A DNA stretch of 64,000 nucleotides from Bradyrhizobium sp. AZCC 2176 (GTDB lineage Bacteria > Pseudomonadota > Alphaproteobacteria > Rhizobiales > Xanthobacteraceae), in contig NZ_JAZHRX010000001.1 of NCBI RefSeq assembly GCF_036924645.1, positions 1,612,001 through 1,676,000 of the forward strand. Reading direction: 5' to 3'. Positions 54,337 to 62,962 of the stretch are shown here, piece by piece (position 1 is the first letter of the stretch; each line of letters opens with the position of its first letter). The notes beneath the pieces were generated by a model. The model had not been told where the DNA came from and did not search any database. It was given only the letters and a program-made list of their open reading frames with translations. A program made the translations under genes and the position numbers.

Positions 54337-56043
54337 TCATAGCGACGGTTTCGCGGCGTCGCCGAGATAGCCGTGCAGCGCGGCCACCACCTGCGCGCCC
54401 TCGCCGATCGCGCCGCCGACGCGCTTGACCGAGCCGGCGCGCACGTCGCCGACCGCGAACACGCCGGGCACCGAAGTTTCCAGCGTCGGCACCGGGCGGC
54501 CGAGATTCTGCTCGGACTGCGCTCCCGTCACCACAAAACCCGCGCGATCGAGCGTCACGCCGCAGCCGTTCAGCCAATGCGTTGCCGGGTCGGCGCCGAC
54601 GAACAGAAACAGGTTCCGGACATCGAAATGGTGCTGTTCAGGCGCCAGCCGGCTCTTCCAGCGCACGCGTTCGAGCGAACCATCCTCGCTGCCCTCGACC
54701 GCAACCACCTCGGCGTTGAAGACCAGTTCGATATTGGGGGCCGCCTCGATGCGCTCGATCAGATAGCGCGACATGCTGGCCCCCAGCCCGCCGCCGCGGA
54801 TGATCATGTAGACCTTGCGCGCGTGGCCGGACAGAAACACCGCGGCCTGGCCTGCCGAATTGCCGCCGCCGACCAATACGACGTCCTGGCCCACGCACAA
54901 CTTGGCCTCGATCGGCGAGGCCCAGTACCAGACGCCGCGGCCTTCGAACTTCCCGAGATTTTCGATTTCCGGCCGCCGGTAACGCGCCCCGCTCGCCACC
55001 ACGATGGATTTCGCGCGCAACGACTGCCCGCATTCGGTCGCCAGCGCAAACACGCCGTCGCGCTGCGAACAATCCAGCGACCTGACACAAACCGGGATCA
55101 GCATGTCCGCGCCGAATTTTTGCGCCTGGGTGTAGGCGCGGCCGGTGAGCGCCTGCCCGGAAATGCCGGTCGGAAATCCCAGATAATTTTCAATGCGCGC
55201 GCTGGCGCCGGCCTGGCCGCCGAACGCCCGCGCATCGAACACCGCGACCGACAATCCTTCGGACGCGGCATAGACCGCGGTGGCGAGACCAGCGGGACCG
55301 CTCCCGACGACAGCCACGTCGTAGAGCTTCTCATGCGCCTGGTTGGCGATCATCCCGACCGCCAGCGCCAGCGAGGTCTCCGACGGATTGCGCAGCACGG
55401 TGCCGTCGGGGCACACCACCAGCGGCAGATCGGCGCGCGAAGGCGAGTAGCGCGCGACCAGATCGGCGGCGTCCTTGTCGGTTGCGGGATCGAGCACATG
55501 GTGCGGCTGGCCGTTGCGCACCAGGAAATTCTGCAGCCGCGCCGTGTCGCCGAGCGAACTGGGCCCGATCAGCACCGGACCGCCGACGCCGCCCTGGATC
55601 AGGCTGACCCGGCGCAGGATCAGCGCGCGCATGATGCGCTCGCCGAGTTCGGCTTCTGCGACCAGAAGCGCCCGCAACTGATCCGGCGGGATCAAGAGCG
55701 TTTCGACATCGCCCTCGGCATGGCCATCGACCAGCGCGACGCGGCCGGAAAGCTGGCCGATCTCGGCCAGAAACTGCCCCTCGCCCTGCTCGATGACCGG
55801 GGTGACATGGCCAAGGCCGTCGCGCTGGGTGATCGCGACGTGGCCCGACAGCACCACGAACATGCCGGGGCCTGGCTTGCCGGTTTCGAACAGCGCTTCG
55901 CCTGACTTGTAGCTTCGCAGCTCCCCGAACCGACGCATGCGCTCGATTTCGTGATGCGTCAGCGTCGGGAACGTCTGCTCGTGACGTGGAAACGCGTAAG
56001 CATTGGCACCGGTCGCCGGACCGGCCGTGGTGTCTGCACTCAT
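54337..56043 (-). CDS. Cyclic nucleotide-binding domain plus thioredoxin reductase-like FAD protein, no CxxC
   Basis: 568 residues. Residues about 25-140 form a Crp-type cyclic nucleotide-binding domain. A linker region (150-235) has a thioredoxin-like feel (SPSRADLPLVVCPDG). Residues 240-560 match the thioredoxin reductase fold with the FAD motif GSGPAG (247-252), NADPH motif VGGGNSAGQA (391-400) and FAVGDVRAGSVKR. At the position of the CATC redox pair it has YWASPIEA (373-380), so it lacks the disulfide. This architecture is known in bacteria, with an unknown electron acceptor; a nucleotide-gated oxidoreductase is plausible. Confidence 0.9.
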   Translation of the reverse strand: MSADTTAGPATGANAYAFPRHEQTFPTLTHHEIERMRRFGELRSYKSGEALFETGKPGPGMFVVLSGHVAITQRDGLGHVTPVIEQGEGQFLAEIGQLSGRVALVDGHAEGDVETLLIPPDQLRALLVAEAELGERIMRALILRRVSLIQGGVGGPVLIGPSSLGDTARLQNFLVRNGQPHHVLDPATDKDAADLVARYSPSRADLPLVVCPDGTVLRNPSETSLALAVGMIANQAHEKLYDVAVVGSGPAGLATAVYAASEGLSVAVFDARAFGGQAGASARIENYLGFPTGISGQALTGRAYTQAQKFGADMLIPVCVRSLDCSQRDGVFALATECGQSLRAKSIVVASGARYRRPEIENLGKFEGRGVWYWASPIEAKLCVGQDVVLVGGGNSAGQAAVFLSGHARKVYMIIRGGGLGASMSRYLIERIEAAPNIELVFNAEVVAVEGSEDGSLERVRWKSRLAPEQHHFDVRNLFLFVGADPATHWLNGCGVTLDRAGFVVTGAQSEQNLGRPVPTLETSVPGVFAVGDVRAGSVKRVGGAIGEGAQVVAALHGYLGDAAKPSL

Positions 56044-56121
56044 TGTCGCCGCCTAAAAAAGAAACAGAACTGTGCAGAGCGTGCTGTGCCACCCGGCGAG
56101 CGGTCGGGATTTCCCTCTGCG

Positions 56122-56322
56122 CTATCGGCTCGGCTTTTCTCCGCTGGCGTCATCTAGGGAGGCATCGGCGGTTTCGGAAGGTGCACCGACATCGCTGCGC
56201 CCGCGGGCCTGCGACTTCCGCCGCTTGAGATTTTCGCGCAACGCCAGCTTCAGCCGGTCGCGGCGTGAATCCTTCACATCCGCGCCAGTCTTTCCCGCAG
56301 CCCTGTCTCGATTGTCCTTCAT
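56122..56322 (-). CDS. Small basic hypothetical protein
   Basis: 66 residues from ATG 56322 (MKDNRDRAAGKTGADVKDSR); an in-frame GTG at 56340 would add six. The centre is strongly basic (RRDRLKLALRENLKRRKSQA), consistent with a small nucleic-acid- or membrane-surface-binding helix. The tail is Ser/Asp-rich. No family is recognised. The composition is unlike a shadow ORF, so I keep it. Confidence 0.55.
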   Translation of the reverse strand: MKDNRDRAAGKTGADVKDSRRDRLKLALRENLKRRKSQARGRSDVGAPSETADASLDDASGEKPSR

Positions 56323-56395
56323 CGTCAGCCCGTCGAACACGCCTTGATCGAAACGACGTCAGGGGACGCCATCGCCGGAAGATGATGGGGTTCGA

Positions 56396-56515
56396 TCATC
56401 CATACTGCAATCGTGCGCCCGGCACATCGGGCGGATGGCCGAACAGCCCTTTCACCGAGGCCGGATCGAGCTGATCGATGCCCTCGAATTCCTCGGAATG
56501 CGGTGGTAGGTGCAT
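56396..56515 (-). CDS. Possible 39-residue small protein or gene remnant
   Basis: The frame reads MHLPPHSEEFEGIDQLDPAS then VKGLFGHPPDVPGARLQYG. It looks protein-like and is open for 21 more codons upstream of the ATG (ending FRNFESGAA just before it) until a stop, with no good ribosome site. It could be the C-terminal end of a decayed gene rather than an independent small protein. Confidence 0.35.
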   Translation of the reverse strand: MHLPPHSEEFEGIDQLDPASVKGLFGHPPDVPGARLQYG

Positions 56516-56923
56516 CGCTGCACCGGACTCAAAATTGCGAAAACAACCCCATGCAAAGTAGGAATGGGCCTTACGTCATCCGAAAACGCAAGACCTGGTA
56601 GGGCGTGGACTCATGAGAGGGCAGCATACCCGGGATTGGGCCGGGCATCACGAGAATTGGAGCGAGTTGGAGACCAGGCGGCTTACGCCACAAATATTCG
56701 ACAGGCCTCCGCGACCCGCAGTCCGGCCGCTCAGGACGAGATCGGGAACCAGAGTAAGGCCCAAACTTGCCGAATTGCCTGATGTAGCGATCCTCAGCGC
56801 CGGTTTTTCACGATTTTGAGCCCTTTCCGGCCTGCCCGCATGCTTGCGCCAGAGGGGCCCTTGTGGCAAGAACCGGCCGCCTAGTGGGCGGCCGTTTGGG
56901 TCGATTCCCCCAATACCGGGCAT
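56516..56923. other. Intergenic region upstream of tRNA-Thr
   Basis: No gene is supported. A strong hairpin CGGCCGCC / GGCGGCCG at 56874-56894 followed by TTT lies 30 bases before the tRNA and may end transcription arriving from the left. An ORF on the minus strand crosses the tRNA antisense and is an artefact in that part. Confidence 0.5.
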
Positions 56924-56998
56924 GCTGCCGTAGCTCAGTGGTAGAGCACTCCATTGGTAATGGAGAGGTCGACAGTTCAATCCTGTCTGGCAGCACCA
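56924..56998 (+). tRNA. tRNA-Thr (GGT)
   Basis: 75 nucleotides with encoded CCA. The acceptor GCTGCCG pairs with TGGCAGC, the D-arm is GCTCAGTGGTAGAGC, the anticodon loop TTGGTAA gives GGT and the T-arm is GACAGTTCAATCCTGTC. The last 15 bases before the discriminator and CCA are repeated at 58185. Confidence 0.97.
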
Positions 56999-57133
56999 GC
57001 TTTTCCTCTGAACCATCAGCCACAAGGCCCCGGCGCGTCGGGTTGCGGTGGTCATTCGCTTCCCTCGAAAACATTGCGATTTCTTGAGCGTCGTCGTGGT
57101 CGTCTGCAGGAGCTTATGTAAGCTTGAAAACGA

Positions 57134-57898
57134 TCATGCACGGTGGAGTTTGTCGGCGGACGCAAAATGCGGATGCGATCCCACGGCTTCGTGCGGGACG
57201 ATCCGGTCGGTTGCACAACGTATGATGTCGTAGCATTCACAGGTAGCTTCCTCGAGCCGCGCCCTGTCGATTTCAACCATGCCCCGGCGAGCGGATCTGA
57301 TGGCACCTAAGGCGCGGAGTTTGGCAATCACCTGCGTCACGGTCGTTCGTCGCACCCCGAGCAGCTGCGAAAGTGTCCCCTGCGTTAATGATAGGATGTT
57401 GTTGCCCTCGGTTCGATCGTGCAGGTGAAGCAGCCACCGGGCCATGCGGGCCTCGACCGAGTGCAGTCCGTTGCAGGCTGAGACGTGCTGGAACTGCATG
57501 AGTATCGACCTCGTGTGCGCCTCGACCACATGTCTGATGGCGCCGCTCTCCATATAGGCTGCATGAAAGCGCGACACGGAGATTTGCGATGCGGTGCCGC
57601 CGACCCGCACGACCGCGGTCACGGACGACAAGAAAGAGGGTCCCAGCACCGATAATGCCCCGATCGCTCCCTCGCGCCCGATTACCGCGGTCGCGATCGT
57701 TTCTCCGTTCGGAAGGCCGAGCATGAAGGAGATGGCCCCGCTATGGGGAAAGTAAACGTGGTGGCGTCGATCTCCCGCTCGTATCACCACGGCGTCCTGT
57801 TCGAGCGACACCTTCTGGAGATGAGGGGCGAGCAGCGCGAGATCTGTCGGCGGCAACGCGGTGAGAAGACGATTACCGGCGCTCGCCGGACCTCCCAT
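57134..57898 (-). CDS. Crp/Fnr family transcriptional regulator
   Basis: 254 residues from ATG 57898; GTG 57901 is also possible, with AGGGAG upstream. The N-terminal cyclic-nucleotide-type barrel (about 18-130) has the HHVYFPHSGAISFML segment of the Bradyrhizobium Crp group. The C-terminal winged helix contains LTQGTLSQLLGVRRTTVTQV as recognition region. Its ligand is unknown, and no Fnr cysteine cluster is seen at the N-terminus. It lies between the two copies of the tRNA-Thr end. Confidence 0.88.
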   Translation of the reverse strand: MGGPASAGNRLLTALPPTDLALLAPHLQKVSLEQDAVVIRAGDRRHHVYFPHSGAISFMLGLPNGETIATAVIGREGAIGALSVLGPSFLSSVTAVVRVGGTASQISVSRFHAAYMESGAIRHVVEAHTRSILMQFQHVSACNGLHSVEARMARWLLHLHDRTEGNNILSLTQGTLSQLLGVRRTTVTQVIAKLRALGAIRSARRGMVEIDRARLEEATCECYDIIRCATDRIVPHEAVGSHPHFASADKLHRA

Positions 57899-58288
57899 CA
57901 CGAGAGACTTGCTCCCTCAGAAGAACACGGAGTTCTCCTGGAATGCCTTTGGCAGGAATGTTTTCTGCGCTGCGCCGACACTAACTCCACTTTCATCGTG
58001 CATCGTTCCGGCTTTGAGCTGCCTTCTTGGATACGATACTTGCTGAGTACCTTACGGCGACGCGCCGGTAAAGGTACGGCGAGTCCTTGGGTGATCGGGC
58101 GGAACCGCTCGACACCAGCCTCAGGACGGCTGGCGAGGCGAAAAAGCTCAATAAATTCAGTTGGCGGGGTGTTTCTCGCGACATTCCTGTCTGGCAGCAA
58201 CGTCCCCTTCCAATAAGATGGCCGACCTCAATCGAGAAATCAGCCCGGGATCGCGATCATTTCCGCATAGATTGTCAGCCGGCGCTGC
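57899..58288. other. Intergenic region with attachment-like repeat
   Basis: No convincing gene. ORFs in it have weak starts and no recognisable domain. It contains the 15-base tRNA-Thr duplicate at 58185-58199 and the promoter of the leftward Crp gene. Confidence 0.5.
58185..58199 (+). repeat. Attachment-like duplicate of the tRNA-Thr 3' end
   Basis: TCCTGTCTGGCAGCA here is identical to 56981-56995, the T-stem and acceptor 3' strand of tRNA-Thr. The direct repeat is 1204 bases apart. tRNA 3' ends are the usual attB of tyrosine integrases, so this may be the distal attachment scar of a lost or reduced element. No integrase gene remains between the copies. Confidence 0.55.
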
Positions 58289-59329
58289 TCACGCTCCCAG
58301 CGCCACTTTCCGGAACGCCCTGACCAGCGCCCCTTCCAGCTTGCCCTCCATGCCGCAGAGGATCTGGTAGGCGTCCTGCCGCGACATCGGCGGCCGGTAG
58401 GGCCGGGACTCGACCAGCGCGGCGAAGATATCCGAGATCGTCAGCAATCTGACAAGATCGGAAATCTGCGAGGCCGCCAGTCCATCCGGATAGCCGGAGC
58501 CATCAAGGTATTCGTGATGATGCCTCACGCCATCCAGAATTTCCGGGCTGACGCCCGACACGCCCTTCAACAGGTCATATCCGATCACGGGATGGCGCTT
58601 GATAATCTCCTCCTCCTCGGGGTCGAGACGTCCCGGTTTATCCAGGATCGATAGCGGAATGCGCGCCTTGCCGATGTCATGGAGCGTCGCCGCGATTCCA
58701 AGCCGCGAGACGTCCCCGCCGGAGAATCCGACATCGAGGCCAAAGGCGACCGCCACACCGGTCACCAGCAGGCAGTGCTGAAACGTGCCCTCATGATAGC
58801 GACGCACCTCGTCGAGCCACGTCGAAAGCCCGTCCTGCCCGACGCGGGTGATGATCTTCGACGTCGCACGCTTCGCATCGACAAGCTTCAGTGGCCTGCC
58901 ATGGCGCACATTCGAAAACATCGAGGCGAAGGCAGCCACGCCTTCGTCCATCGCCGGTGTCGGATCGGCTGCGTTGTTTTCCTCGGCGGCTTCCGCCGCT
59001 TCGATCTGCGCGACCTTGAGAATTGCTTCCTTGGGGCGTGAAATGATCGCGGTCGCGCCGAGTGCATAGGCCTGCGCCATCATCGAACGGGAGAGATTGT
59101 GAACGACGAACAGCTTCTCGGGAATTCTCGCAAGCTCTTGCAATATGAACCTGAGCTGCTCGACGCGAGCCATCTGCCGCAGGTCGATGTCGACCATCAG
59201 CACGCCGTGCGACCTCAGCCCGGTGCCGTCGCCGCCCAGCACCCAGGGCACCACGGCGTGTTGCGGCTCGAGCATCGCGCGAATCGCCGGCAACTTCGTG
59301 GGTTCATCCGTGACAAAATAGACGAGCAT
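58289..59329 (-). CDS. HD-GYP domain c-di-GMP phosphodiesterase with receiver-like N-terminus
   Basis: 346 residues. Residues 1-100 look like a receiver domain (YFVTDEP acidic start, VLMVDIDL, ISRPK). The HD-GYP domain spans about 165-340 with H217-D218 in LHDIGKARIP and GYP at 279-281 in LDGSGYPDG. These metal-dependent enzymes hydrolyse c-di-GMP. The HD and GYP motifs are intact. It is divergent from the glycosidase pair. Confidence 0.92.
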   Translation of the reverse strand: MLVYFVTDEPTKLPAIRAMLEPQHAVVPWVLGGDGTGLRSHGVLMVDIDLRQMARVEQLRFILQELARIPEKLFVVHNLSRSMMAQAYALGATAIISRPKEAILKVAQIEAAEAAEENNAADPTPAMDEGVAAFASMFSNVRHGRPLKLVDAKRATSKIITRVGQDGLSTWLDEVRRYHEGTFQHCLLVTGVAVAFGLDVGFSGGDVSRLGIAATLHDIGKARIPLSILDKPGRLDPEEEEIIKRHPVIGYDLLKGVSGVSPEILDGVRHHHEYLDGSGYPDGLAASQISDLVRLLTISDIFAALVESRPYRPPMSRQDAYQILCGMEGKLEGALVRAFRKVALGA

Positions 59330-59582
59330 TCCAAAACTTCCATGCGCCGTCGTAGCGAGTTAGCTGCCCTTTAAAATTGAAGCACTGAAAAGAAAATGAA
59401 CTCTTTTGCTAATGGTGGACAACCGAGCCCCGCACTCGGCGCCATCGGCATCTCAAGCATTTTAATCAACCTCAAACTTGGCTACCTTGCCGTTAAGCAT
59501 CCACCTCGTATAACTACGTACCTCAAACAGGTGAGCACGTCGGTCGGGCTCCGAAGGAACCAGCAGATCGAGGGCATCGTCA

Positions 59583-60602
59583 GTGAATGATCTCCTGTCG
59601 TCCCGAAGCGACCCGGGGACCGAGAGCTTGACGCTGCGCGCTTTGATCTCGATGGTCTGCCTGTTCGCCGGCCCGGCGTTCGCGCAGGCCGATCTCGCCG
59701 GCGCGACAACCAAGCTTACGCTGCAGGTCGCGACCGCCATGCTCGGCGAAAAATGCCGCCGCATTGAGGCGCCGGATTCCGCGTCGCTTGCTTCGGTATC
59801 ACTGCACCGAACCTTCCACGATGACTTCGACAGCCATCCCCTGCTGAACCAAAGGTGGGCGCCGTATTACGCCGGCGGCGCCGCCTGGCCGGAGGCGCGC
59901 TATTGGGGCGGCGACGGCTCCGACTTCAGGCGCAAGAGCAGCTATAATGGCGAGCAGCAGATCTATGTCGATCCGCGTTATGGCGGGCGGGAAACAACGC
60001 CGCTCGGCCTCGATCCGTTCAAGGTCAACGACGGCATTCTCTCGATCATAGCCAGCCGCATCCCGCCGGCGCTGAAGACCGTGCTGTTCAACAATGAGTA
60101 TATTTCGGGCATCCTGACGACGCAGAGCCGGTTTTCCCAGAAGTACGGATATTTCGAAATCCGCGCCAAGATACCGGTCGGCGTCGGCGTGTGGCCGGCG
60201 TTCTGGATGCTCGCCGATGACGGCGGCTGGCCGCCGGAAGTCGACATCATGGAAGGCCGCGGGCAACGACCGGGCGACATCGTGATGACGACGCATTGGC
60301 GGATACCGGCCACGCAGCGCGTGGAACGCTGCGGGTTTGACTTCCGGGTACCGGACGCCCCGACCGCATTTCACGACTACGGCGTGCTGTGGCAGCCGGA
60401 TCGCATCACGTACTTCATCGACCGCCAGCCGGTCTCCGAGATCAAGGTCCCCATCGGCTTCGGCGAGCCCATGTACATGATCGTGAACCTCGCGATGGGC
60501 TCGAAGACTCTCGAGGGCGTGGGATTCGTCGACGGCGAATCGCCCGCGACCGTCGCCTTCGAGATCGACAGGATATCCGCCTACCAGATCGACGAACGCT
60601 GA
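59583..60602 (+). CDS. GH16 family endo-beta-glucanase, exported
   Basis: 339 residues from a GTG; an in-frame TTG at 59628 would place the signal peptide (RALISMVCLFAGPAFAQA) at the very start. The GH16 catalytic motif E219-V-D221-I-M-E224 is intact, and the surrounding GYFEIRAKIPVGVGVWPAFW and TTHWRIP blocks are typical. GH16 enzymes cleave beta-1,3 or beta-1,3-1,4 glucans or succinoglycan-type polymers. A GH1 gene follows by six bases, so they form an operon. Confidence 0.9.
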   Translation: MNDLLSSRSDPGTESLTLRALISMVCLFAGPAFAQADLAGATTKLTLQVATAMLGEKCRRIEAPDSASLASVSLHRTFHDDFDSHPLLNQRWAPYYAGGAAWPEARYWGGDGSDFRRKSSYNGEQQIYVDPRYGGRETTPLGLDPFKVNDGILSIIASRIPPALKTVLFNNEYISGILTTQSRFSQKYGYFEIRAKIPVGVGVWPAFWMLADDGGWPPEVDIMEGRGQRPGDIVMTTHWRIPATQRVERCGFDFRVPDAPTAFHDYGVLWQPDRITYFIDRQPVSEIKVPIGFGEPMYMIVNLAMGSKTLEGVGFVDGESPATVAFEIDRISAYQIDER

Positions 60603-60608
60603 CCGGAG

Positions 60609-62078
60609 ATGACGATGTTCGGAAAATTCTCGCGCCGGCATTTTGCCAAGCTTGCAGGCTTGTCCGCGCTCGGAATGGCGCCGCGATCCTCTGACGCCAT
60701 GGCGCAGCCGGCAGCCGAACGGCCTCTGCCTGCGAGTTTTCCGAAGGATTTTGTGTGGGGCACCGCCACGTCGGCCTATCAGATCGAAGGCGCGGTGAAC
60801 GAGGACGGCCGCGGCCGCTCGATCTGGGATACGTTCGCGCACACGCCGGGCAAGATCGAGGACGGCACCTCCGGCGACCGCGCCAACGAACACTACCACC
60901 GCTACAAGGAAGACATCGGCCTGATCAGGGAGTTGGGCGCCAAGGCCTACCGGTTTTCGATCGCGTGGCCGCGGGTGTTTCCGGAAGGAACGGGCAAGCC
61001 GAACCCCAAGGGCCTCGACTTCTACGATCGCCTCATCGACGAAATGCTCAAGCAGGGCATCGAGCCGTATGCGACGCTGTATCACTGGGATCTGCCGCAG
61101 GCGCTCGAAGACAAAGTGGGCGGCTGGCGATCCAGCGAAACGTCGAAAGCATTCGGGGATTATGCCGGCCACGTGGCGGCGCGCATCACTGATCGCGTCA
61201 GGTCGATCTTCACGGTCAATGAAGCCGGAAGGTTCGTGAATTTCGGCTATGGATGGGGCATCGACGCTCCCGGCCTCAAATTGCCGGATGCGGATGTCAA
61301 CCAGGTCCGCCACCATGTGACGTTGGCGCATGGTCTCGCGGTACAGGCGATCCGCGCGCATGGACGTTCAGGTACCAAGGTGGGCCCGGCCGAAAACATC
61401 GCGGCCTGCGTGCCGGCGTTCGACACGCCGGAAAACGTTCGCGCCGCCGAGATCGCCACGCGCGAATTGAACTCGGGCTTTCTCGGCGTCATCCTGGAGG
61501 GCAAATACACCGACGGATTTCTTCGGTTCGCCGGCCCGAACGCGCCGAAATTCACCGATGCCGAATTGAAAATCATTTCGCAGCGAAACGATTTCGTCGG
61601 CCTCAATATCTACGCGCCGCAATTCTACATCGCCGCCTCCGACAAGGCGCCGGGCTGGAGCGTGTTGCCATTCCCGGCCTCGTTCCCGCACATGAATTCG
61701 GAATGGCTGCGCGTGGGGCCTGAGACGATCTACTGGGCGCCACGGCTGGCGGCAAAGGTCTGGAACATCGAGACGATCTATATCAGCGAGAACGGCACCT
61801 CGTCGGAGGACAAGCTTCGCGCCGACGGCCAGGTCTACGACCTCGATCGCATCATGTACCTGCGCAACTATCTCAGGCAGTTGCAGCGTGCGACGTCAGA
61901 GGGCGTGCCGGTCCGCGGCTATTTCCTCTGGAGCCTGATGGACAATTTCGAATGGATCTACGGCTTCGAAAAGCGCTTCGGGCTCTACCACGTCGACTTC
62001 GAGACGCAGCGCCGGACGCCGAAGTTAAGTGTCGCCTTCTATCGCGACGTGGTGGCGCGGAATGCTATCGGCGTCTGA
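60609..62078 (+). CDS. GH1 family beta-glucosidase with Tat signal
   Basis: 489 residues. A Tat signal (SRRHFAKLAGLSALGMA, residues 8-24) precedes the domain, so a folded enzyme should be exported. The GH1 start FPKDFVWGTATSAYQIEGA is clear. The acid/base is E205 in FTVNEAG, which differs from the usual TFNEPW, and the nucleophile is E394 in YISENGTS. It should release glucose from beta-glucosides, probably from oligosaccharides made by the adjacent GH16 enzyme. CGGAGATGACG precedes the start. Confidence 0.92.
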   Translation: MTMFGKFSRRHFAKLAGLSALGMAPRSSDAMAQPAAERPLPASFPKDFVWGTATSAYQIEGAVNEDGRGRSIWDTFAHTPGKIEDGTSGDRANEHYHRYKEDIGLIRELGAKAYRFSIAWPRVFPEGTGKPNPKGLDFYDRLIDEMLKQGIEPYATLYHWDLPQALEDKVGGWRSSETSKAFGDYAGHVAARITDRVRSIFTVNEAGRFVNFGYGWGIDAPGLKLPDADVNQVRHHVTLAHGLAVQAIRAHGRSGTKVGPAENIAACVPAFDTPENVRAAEIATRELNSGFLGVILEGKYTDGFLRFAGPNAPKFTDAELKIISQRNDFVGLNIYAPQFYIAASDKAPGWSVLPFPASFPHMNSEWLRVGPETIYWAPRLAAKVWNIETIYISENGTSSEDKLRADGQVYDLDRIMYLRNYLRQLQRATSEGVPVRGYFLWSLMDNFEWIYGFEKRFGLYHVDFETQRRTPKLSVAFYRDVVARNAIGV

Positions 62079-62083
62079 ATACT

Positions 62084-62317
62084 TCAATACCGCGCGGCTT
62101 GCCGCATGGACGCCGGGGTCTCGGTGATGGAGCGCTGCTTGCCGTCGATTGCCACAGTCGTGGCGGGTTCATGCGCCAGCTTGCGCGATGATTCGTGACC
62201 GACGAATACACCTGCCGCGGCGAGCAGCAGCACGACATAAAGTGCGAACATGCCGCCGACCCATTTCCAATAAATCTGGCGGGCCTGTGGGGTAAGGCTT
62301 TCAAGTAATCGGCGCAT
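62084..62317 (-). CDS. Small hypothetical membrane protein
   Basis: 77 residues from ATG 62317 with GAGGAGGTAACC upstream, a strong ribosome site. A single transmembrane segment (WVGGMFALYVVLLLAAAGVFVG) at about 19-40 is followed by a 35-residue hydrophilic tail. Function unknown. It converges with the GH1 gene with five bases between stops. Confidence 0.78.
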   Translation of the reverse strand: MRRLLESLTPQARQIYWKWVGGMFALYVVLLLAAAGVFVGHESSRKLAHEPATTVAIDGKQRSITETPASMRQAARY

Positions 62318-62418
62318 GGTTACCTCCTCATCAGGAAACCTAATGGGCTGCGTATAGCCCCCACGCCCGATGCGGTGTGTGACGCACTTCACAGAAGTAG
62401 ATTTGTAATGGAGAACCC

Positions 62419-62739
62419 GTGACCGGAGCGGAACTGAAGAAACTTCGCGAACATCTCGGTGAGGCCATCGGCCAGCCGCTGTCGGTGGCCGACATGGCCA
62501 AACTCTGCGGGCTGCCGCCGTCCGATGGCGCCGACACCATCCGCCGATGGGAGGTCACCGGCCCGACCGGGCCCGTGGCGGAGTTGCTGCGCATCCTGGC
62601 GATGGCCAGCGACCACTATCCGATCCTTGAAATGTTCAACGTGTTCGACCGCCACGACGTCCCGGTGAAAGACCGCCCTGCCCGCCGGCAGGCCTTCCGC
62701 GAACAGATGCGCGGCGACGTGCGGCGCCGCATTGGTTAA
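62419..62739 (+). CDS. Hypothetical protein with XRE-like N-terminus
   Basis: 106 residues from a GTG. The start MTGAELKKLREHLGEAIG and following SVADMAKLCGLPPSDGADTI, then RRWEV, fit a helix-turn-helix of the XRE/antitoxin kind. The rest is helical with a basic C-terminus (RREMRGDVRRR-like). It may be a small DNA-binding regulator. It is divergent from the small membrane protein. Confidence 0.7.
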   Translation: MTGAELKKLREHLGEAIGQPLSVADMAKLCGLPPSDGADTIRRWEVTGPTGPVAELLRILAMASDHYPILEMFNVFDRHDVPVKDRPARRQAFREQMRGDVRRRIG

Positions 62740-62854
62740 GCAAAGCTTGCTGAAAGGCTTCGGGGGCTTCGAAAATTAAGCCTTTGCTTACCTTTGATTA
62801 GGCCTTCATTAAGTACAAAAAACGTTTGTCCGCCAATAGGTTGGGTTAGCATTC

Positions 62855-62876
62855 GCTGTCACCTCCAGGTGACAGC
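62855..62876. promoter_or_regulatory. Perfect 10-bp inverted repeat upstream of the outer membrane protein gene
   Basis: GCTGTCACCT at 62855-62864 is perfectly inverted at 62867-62876 across CC. It lies 87 bases before the ATG of the beta-barrel protein, in an AT-richer gap. It could be an operator for a dimeric regulator or a leader stem-loop. No T-run follows immediately. Confidence 0.5.
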
Positions 62877-62962
62877 ATTTTAGTCAAATGCCGTCTATGT
62901 GCGTGGTCATGGATGGCGCCCCGCACGAGGGTGTCGCCGAACGGTTTTCGGAGACCAGCACA

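Noticed and set aside
54182..54577. Minus-strand ORF overlapping the end of the FAD protein
   Set aside because: Different frame from the real gene, Arg-rich, no domain; the FAD protein frame carries the GDVRAGSVKR motif there.
56648..57055. Minus-strand ORF containing CCQTGLNCRPLHYQ
   Set aside because: This is the antisense reading of tRNA-Thr. The remaining part has no domain or credible start.
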